From the NCBI GenBank assembly GCA_900553775.1, contig USEZ01000082.1, forward strand, positions 1-8,357: a stretch of DNA of 8,357 bases. The letters are read 5' to 3'. Position 1 is the stretch's first letter. The number at the start of each line of letters is the position of its first letter. The notes under the pieces were generated by a model. It saw nothing but the letters and a program-made list of their open reading frames with translations, was not told the DNA's origin and searched no databases. The translations under genes and the position numbers were made by a program. The stretch comes from an uncultured Slackia sp. GTDB lineage: Bacteria; Actinomycetota; Coriobacteriia; Coriobacteriales; Eggerthellaceae. Positions 4,925-8,357 of the stretch are shown here, in pieces.

Positions 4925-6427
4925 ATGAAGAAACGCACATTAGCCCTCGTCGGCACCATCTCAAGCGTGTTCGCCCTCTCGGCGTGCCTGTGGGCGTGCG
5001 CGCCTCAGCAAGACTCGTCGCAAGAAAGAACCGAGCAGCAGCAGACCGAGGCCACCGTCGACGAAGCCGAGCGCATCGAAACGCTGCAGGGCGCCGAAAA
5101 GAACGAGGCAGCCAATGCCTACTACGCTCCCGCCATCACCGAAAACGAAGACGGGACGCGCGTTCAAATGATTCCGAACGATCCGTACATGTGGAACACC
5201 GCCATCCTGGGCGGTGACAAGCGCGGATGCGAGGCGGAAGGATGCCACGGCTCGATTTTGGACGCCACGCAACTTCTACCCGCGACGCATCCCAAGCTGT
5301 GGAATCCGTACAACGTGGATGCCACCACGAAGTTCTGCTACATGTGCCATTCCAAAGCGCTGTTCCTTCAGGACAGCATGCATGCCATCCACATGAACAG
5401 CGACGAATTCGAGGGCAACTGCGATTCCTGCCACTACATCAACCCCAAGACCGGCGAATACCAGCTTTGGGATCTCGTGAAATACGACACCGCCTACATG
5501 GGCGTCACCCCCGTGCCCAACGTCGAGGGCGACTTCAGCTTCACGCAGGACTCCATCACCCCGACCGACCAGCTCTTCTATTATTGGGAGAACGCCGACC
5601 ACAAGGGCATCACGCCCGATAACGACACCTCCCAGGAAGCCTACGACTCTTGGGAGATCAAGGTCACCGGTGCCGTCGACAACGAATTCACCTTCAAACT
5701 CACCGACTTCGAAGACCAGATGGTCGAGCGCATCATGAAGCTCGACTGCCAGACCAACCCGCCGGGCGGCGCCTATATCATGAACGCCGAAGTGAAGGGC
5801 ATCCCGCTGTCCGTGATCATGGAGAAGGCCGGCGTCGACCCCGCATCGTATAACGCCCTGCACTCCATAGCCGACGACGGCTGGGACGTCTACCCGCTGC
5901 CCCAGGAATACGTCGAAACCCTCAAAGACGACATCCTGCTGGTCACCGAAATCAACGGCGAGAAGCTCGGCATGCTCCAGGGCTACCCAGTGCAGCTGTG
6001 GACCCCCACCCTGGGCGGCGCCCACTACACCAAGCGCCCCGTGGAACTGAAGTTCTCGCAGGACGAGAAGGCCCCCGTGTACTACAAGGGCTTCACCAAC
6101 CCCAAGACCGGCGAGATGTTCAATAAGCCCAACACGGCCGTATTCAACTACGCCAACGGAACCATCTTCCCCGCCGGCGAGCCAATCGAATTCGAAGGCT
6201 TCGCAGATGCCTACGAGGTTCCCGTGACCGCAGTCGAGATCTCGCTCGACAAGGGCGCCACGTGGACGCGCTACGACCTCGGCGAAACCGACGTCATGCG
6301 CTGGGTGAACTGGAAGTTCGTCTACACGCCCGAAAAGCCCGGCTCGTACCTGCTTAAAGTCCGCGCCATCGGCGCAGACGGCAGCGTGAGCACCGATCCT
6401 TCCCAGCTGTTCTTCAACGTCGAATAA
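4925..6427 (+). CDS. Lipoprotein haem c / molybdopterin oxidoreductase fusion (sulfite-oxidase fold)
   Basis: This is a 500-residue protein. ATG 4925 is chosen because AAAGGAGG lies 4 bases upstream; an ATG at 4910 lacks a site. Residues 1-21 form a lipoprotein signal with lipobox LSAC (Cys21), so the enzyme is probably anchored outside the cytoplasmic membrane. A small haem c domain follows, with CYMCH (138-142), CDSCH (166-170) and an unusual CEAEGCH (102-108, CX4CH), so two or three haems. About 205-375 is an oxidoreductase molybdopterin-binding domain; Cys275 in LDCQTN is the expected molybdenum ligand, followed by GGAYIMNAEVKGIPL. Residues about 400-500 are the Ig-like Mo-co dimerisation domain. 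The fusion suggests electrons pass directly between molybdenum and haems. The arginine that follows the ligand cysteine in true sulfite oxidases (CAGNRR) is absent, so the substrate is unknown. It is the first gene of a two-gene operon; cofactor-synthesis genes are not in the window. Confidence 0.93.
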   Translation: MKKRTLALVGTISSVFALSACLWACAPQQDSSQERTEQQQTEATVDEAERIETLQGAEKNEAANAYYAPAITENEDGTRVQMIPNDPYMWNTAILGGDKRGCEAEGCHGSILDATQLLPATHPKLWNPYNVDATTKFCYMCHSKALFLQDSMHAIHMNSDEFEGNCDSCHYINPKTGEYQLWDLVKYDTAYMGVTPVPNVEGDFSFTQDSITPTDQLFYYWENADHKGITPDNDTSQEAYDSWEIKVTGAVDNEFTFKLTDFEDQMVERIMKLDCQTNPPGGAYIMNAEVKGIPLSVIMEKAGVDPASYNALHSIADDGWDVYPLPQEYVETLKDDILLVTEINGEKLGMLQGYPVQLWTPTLGGAHYTKRPVELKFSQDEKAPVYYKGFTNPKTGEMFNKPNTAVFNYANGTIFPAGEPIEFEGFADAYEVPVTAVEISLDKGATWTRYDLGETDVMRWVNWKFVYTPEKPGSYLLKVRAIGADGSVSTDPSQLFFNVE

Positions 6428-6441
6428 AGAAAGGGGGAGCC

Positions 6442-7245
6442 ATGAAAAACATCGGAATCAAAGTAGTCAGCGCCGCAACCGGAATCACGCTGCTCGCCCC
6501 CGCCATCGCCGTGGCGTCTACGGCACCTACCGACGCAACGGCTGCCAACGCCGACGCAACGCAAACATGGACCCATGTCGACGCTTCCCATCCCTCCGAT
6601 GAGAAGTCCGTGGCGAACGTCCAGGGCGAATTCGGATACTCCCAGGCCGTCCTCACCCCGAACGAGAGGATCGCGGCCGTATTCAACCGTGGCGCCGCAG
6701 CCCTGTGCAACGCGGCCACCGAGCTCACCATCGCTTCCCCGAGCGATTGGACCATCTCGGTGACGGGCGACGTCGCCAACGCATACTCCGCCACCCTGGC
6801 CGAGCTCGAAAACGACGAGCAGACCAGCACCGTCATGGGCTGCTCCTGCGCCTCCAACGGCGTGGGCGGCCTGGCCGCAATCAACGCCAAAGTCGCAGGC
6901 GTACCCCTGGCCTCCATCATCGAGAAGGCTGCACCCGACGAAGGCGTCAACGTGGTCACACTCGTGTCCGAAGACGGCCATACGATCAAGCTTCCGCTGG
7001 CCTACGTGATGCAGCGCCAGGCCGTCGTGGCCAGCCAGATCAACGGCGAAGCACTAAGCGAATCGGTCGGCGGCACCAACCAGCTGTGGATCGACTCGAC
7101 TGCCGCGAAGTACTTCGCGCGCAATATCGTCGAAATCCGCCTGGAAGCCATGGCCGACCTGCCCAGCGATCCCGGCAGCGAAACCCCCGACGAAGGCGAA
7201 TACGTCAACCGCCCCAACGTCGGAATCACCGGCGCGCAGGCGTAA
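6442..7245 (+). CDS. Exported molybdopterin-domain protein, paralogue lacking haem and Ig domains
   Basis: This is a 267-residue protein starting 14 bases after the previous stop, with AAGGGGGAG as ribosome binding site, so the two genes are almost certainly cotranscribed. Residues 1-26 are a signal peptide, probably cleaved near AVAS, followed by an Ala/Thr/Asp-rich linker with a repeated TDATAA/ADATQ stretch. From about residue 57 to 235 it matches the molybdopterin domain of the upstream protein: VANVQGEFGYSQ against VPNVEGDFSFTQ, DWTISVTGDV against SWEIKVTGAV, and CASNGVGG against CQTNPPGG. This puts Cys136 at the molybdenum ligand position; Cys134 is an extra cysteine. The chain stops at NRPNVGITGAQA, exactly where the upstream protein enters its Ig domain (NKPNTAVFNYANG). 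No haem motif is present. It may form a heteromeric complex with the upstream haem protein or with the Ig-only protein at 2950, or may have lost activity; the sequence alone cannot decide. Confidence 0.87.
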   Translation: MKNIGIKVVSAATGITLLAPAIAVASTAPTDATAANADATQTWTHVDASHPSDEKSVANVQGEFGYSQAVLTPNERIAAVFNRGAAALCNAATELTIASPSDWTISVTGDVANAYSATLAELENDEQTSTVMGCSCASNGVGGLAAINAKVAGVPLASIIEKAAPDEGVNVVTLVSEDGHTIKLPLAYVMQRQAVVASQINGEALSESVGGTNQLWIDSTAAKYFARNIVEIRLEAMADLPSDPGSETPDEGEYVNRPNVGITGAQA

Positions 7246-7298
7246 CGCCCCGCCTCGACACGCGACCGCGACCCCTACGGCCGCGTGCACCCCTCCTC

Positions 7299-7331
7299 GG
7301 AAGAGCCCGCTTCGGCGGGCCCTTCTTCTTT
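7299..7331 (+). terminator. Intrinsic terminator of the molybdopterin operon
   Basis: GCCCGC (7305-7310), TTCG loop, GCGGGC (7315-7320), with the outer part of the stem (7299-7303 / 7322-7326) extending past one mismatch, then a pyrimidine tract CTTCTTCTTT. It lies about 55 bases after the stop at 7245. Confidence 0.8.
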
Positions 7332-7352
7332 GAGGGCTTTTCGCGCATGGCG

Positions 7353-7380
7353 GGCACACGACGGGCGACGGCGTTAGAAT
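7353..7380 (+). promoter_or_regulatory. Putative tex promoter
   Basis: TAGAAT (7375-7380) differs from the consensus -10 at one position. GGCACA (7353-7358), 16 bases upstream, is a poor -35. Transcription would start near 7387, giving a leader of about 73 bases. Bases 7381-7459 show no other feature. Confidence 0.45.
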
Positions 7381-7459
7381 GCTCGGACGACATCGAACCA
7401 CTTTCCGCGGTCGACCGCCTCGAAGCGCTGTCCGCCGCAGCCGACCCATCGGAGCACTT

Positions 7460-8357
7460 ATGCCGCACATCATCGAAACCCTGGCACGCGAGCTCAGCGT
7501 ATCGCCCTCGCAGGCCGAAGCCGCAATCGCGCTCATCGACGAAGGAAACACCGTTCCTTTCATCGCGCGCTATCGCAAAGAAGCCACCGGCGGCATGGAC
7601 GACGTGTCTTTGCGCGCCCTCGACGAACGCCTGACCTACCTGCGCAACCTCGAAGCCCGCAAGGACGAGGTGCTGCGCGCCATCGAGGAGCAGGGCAAGC
7701 TCACGGCCGACCTGCGCGCGAAGATCGACGAGGCCACGGTCATGCAGCGCGTCGAGGACCTGTACAAGCCTTATCGGAAGAAGCGCGCCACCCGCGCCTC
7801 GAAGGCGCGCGACGCCGGGCTCGAGCCGCTCGCGCTGCTCATCCTCGCGCAGGGCCGCAGCGCCAAGGATCCGCTGGCCGTGGCCGCCGGCCTCGTGAAC
7901 CCGGAGGCGGGATACCCCACGCCTGAGGATGCGCTGCAAGGCGCGCAGGACATCGTGGCCGAGGTCGTCGCCGACGACGCCGAGCACGTCGCCTGCCTGC
8001 GCGCGGCCACCAAGCGAAACGGCGCGCTTTCCGTCGAAGCCGTCGACGCGTCCGAGAAAACCGTCTACGAGGCGTACTACGACTTCTCCGAACCCCTGTC
8101 GCGCATCCCCAACCACCGCATCCTCGCCGTCAACCGCGGCGAGAAGGAGAAGAAGCTCAAGGTGAAAGTGCGCACCGACGCCGATGCGGCCATCAGCCAG
8201 CTGGAACGCCGCATCCTGCGCGGCGACGGTCCCTTCGCAGCCCCTTTGAAAGCCGCAATCGCGGACGGCTACAAGCGCCTGATCGCGCCGTCGGTGGAGC
8301 GCGACCTGCGCGCCGAGCTCACCGAGCGCGCCGAGACCGATGCCATCCGCGTGTTCG
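7460..8357 (+). CDS. tex: Tex, S1-domain RNA-binding transcription accessory protein (3' end outside window)
   Basis: The frame is open to the right edge: 299 complete codons. ATG 7460 has GGAG at 5 bases and matches the usual Tex N-terminus. An in-frame ATG at 7379 lies inside the -10 element and has no ribosome binding site. Tex is a cytoplasmic nucleic-acid-binding protein of the transcription machinery, related to eukaryotic Spt6, usually close to 700-800 residues, so well under half is present. Diagnostic segments are GNTVPFIARYRKEATGGMDD (about residues 30-50), EDLYKPYRKKRATRASKARD (about 99-120) and HRILAVNRGEKEKK (about 220-235). The YqgF-like nuclease fold, helix-hairpin-helix and S1 domains would lie outside the window. 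It is preceded by a terminator and its own probable promoter, so it is independent of the molybdopterin operon. Confidence 0.95.
   Translation, partial: MPHIIETLARELSVSPSQAEAAIALIDEGNTVPFIARYRKEATGGMDDVSLRALDERLTYLRNLEARKDEVLRAIEEQGKLTADLRAKIDEATVMQRVEDLYKPYRKKRATRASKARDAGLEPLALLILAQGRSAKDPLAVAAGLVNPEAGYPTPEDALQGAQDIVAEVVADDAEHVACLRAATKRNGALSVEAVDASEKTVYEAYYDFSEPLSRIPNHRILAVNRGEKEKKLKVKVRTDADAAISQLERRILRGDGPFAAPLKAAIADGYKRLIAPSVERDLRAELTERAETDAIRVF

Noticed and set aside
4879..5217. 112-residue frame from TTG with a good ribosome binding site, overlapping the start of the 4925 gene
   Set aside because: Its composition is that of an out-of-frame shadow (Arg/His-rich), and the real frame has a lipoprotein signal and haem motifs. 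The upstream binding motif is kept as a separate observation.
7226..8116. 296-residue minus-strand frame opposite the start of tex
   Set aside because: The plus-strand frame has unmistakable Tex motifs; the minus frame crosses the operon terminator and has no recognisable domain.
1..8357. CRISPR arrays, tRNA or rRNA genes, insertion sequences, integrases
   Set aside because: No regular repeat-spacer pattern, cloverleaf, rRNA segment, transposase frame or terminal repeats were seen on either strand.

Overview
The window looks like a chromosomal segment of a GC-rich, monoderm anaerobic actinobacterium of the Coriobacteriia, most probably Eggerthellaceae (Eggerthella, Gordonibacter or Slackia type). 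This is inferred from the codon bias towards G/C, the strong AAGGAGG-type ribosome binding sites, a large membrane-embedded LuxR-type regulator, and an exported multihaem/molybdopterin oxidoreductase. These are typical of that family's respiratory gene sets. The genus is an inference from gene style, not proven by the sequence.

Layout. (i) 1-748: the C-terminal half of a SulP anion permease with its STAS domain, cut by the left edge. (ii) 749-1147: a 400-base non-coding region holding a 10-bp inverted repeat, a -10-like element and a complete lysine riboswitch (L box). All five helices and the L2-L3 kissing loop can be drawn by hand. (iii) 1148-2671: an NhaC-superfamily antiporter under that riboswitch, hence a likely lysine transporter, closed by a perfect 15-bp stem at 2726-2759. 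(iv) 2950-3246: a 98-residue stand-alone Ig-like Mo-co dimerisation domain. (v) 3215-4729, minus strand: a 12-helix membrane protein with a C-terminal LuxR helix-turn-helix, overlapping the previous gene tail to tail. (vi) 4925-6427 and 6442-7245: a two-gene operon divergent from the regulator. It encodes a lipoprotein that fuses a haem-c domain, a sulfite-oxidase-fold molybdopterin domain and an Ig-like domain, followed by an exported paralogue that keeps only the molybdopterin domain. (vii) A terminator at 7299-7331, then from 7460 the start of tex, running off the right edge.

How the parts may work together. The first gene group is solute transport; sulP and the antiporter probably have separate promoters. 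The centre is a self-contained redox module: a putative membrane sensor-regulator and a putatively extracytoplasmic molybdenum/haem oxidoreductase. The main point of interest is the domain arithmetic. The small gene at 2950 carries exactly the domain that the protein at 6442 lacks, and the protein at 4925 carries both, so the locus holds one fused and one apparently split version of the same fold. The substrate is unknown. The usual sulfite-oxidase arginine next to the molybdenum cysteine is absent, so sulfite should not be assumed.
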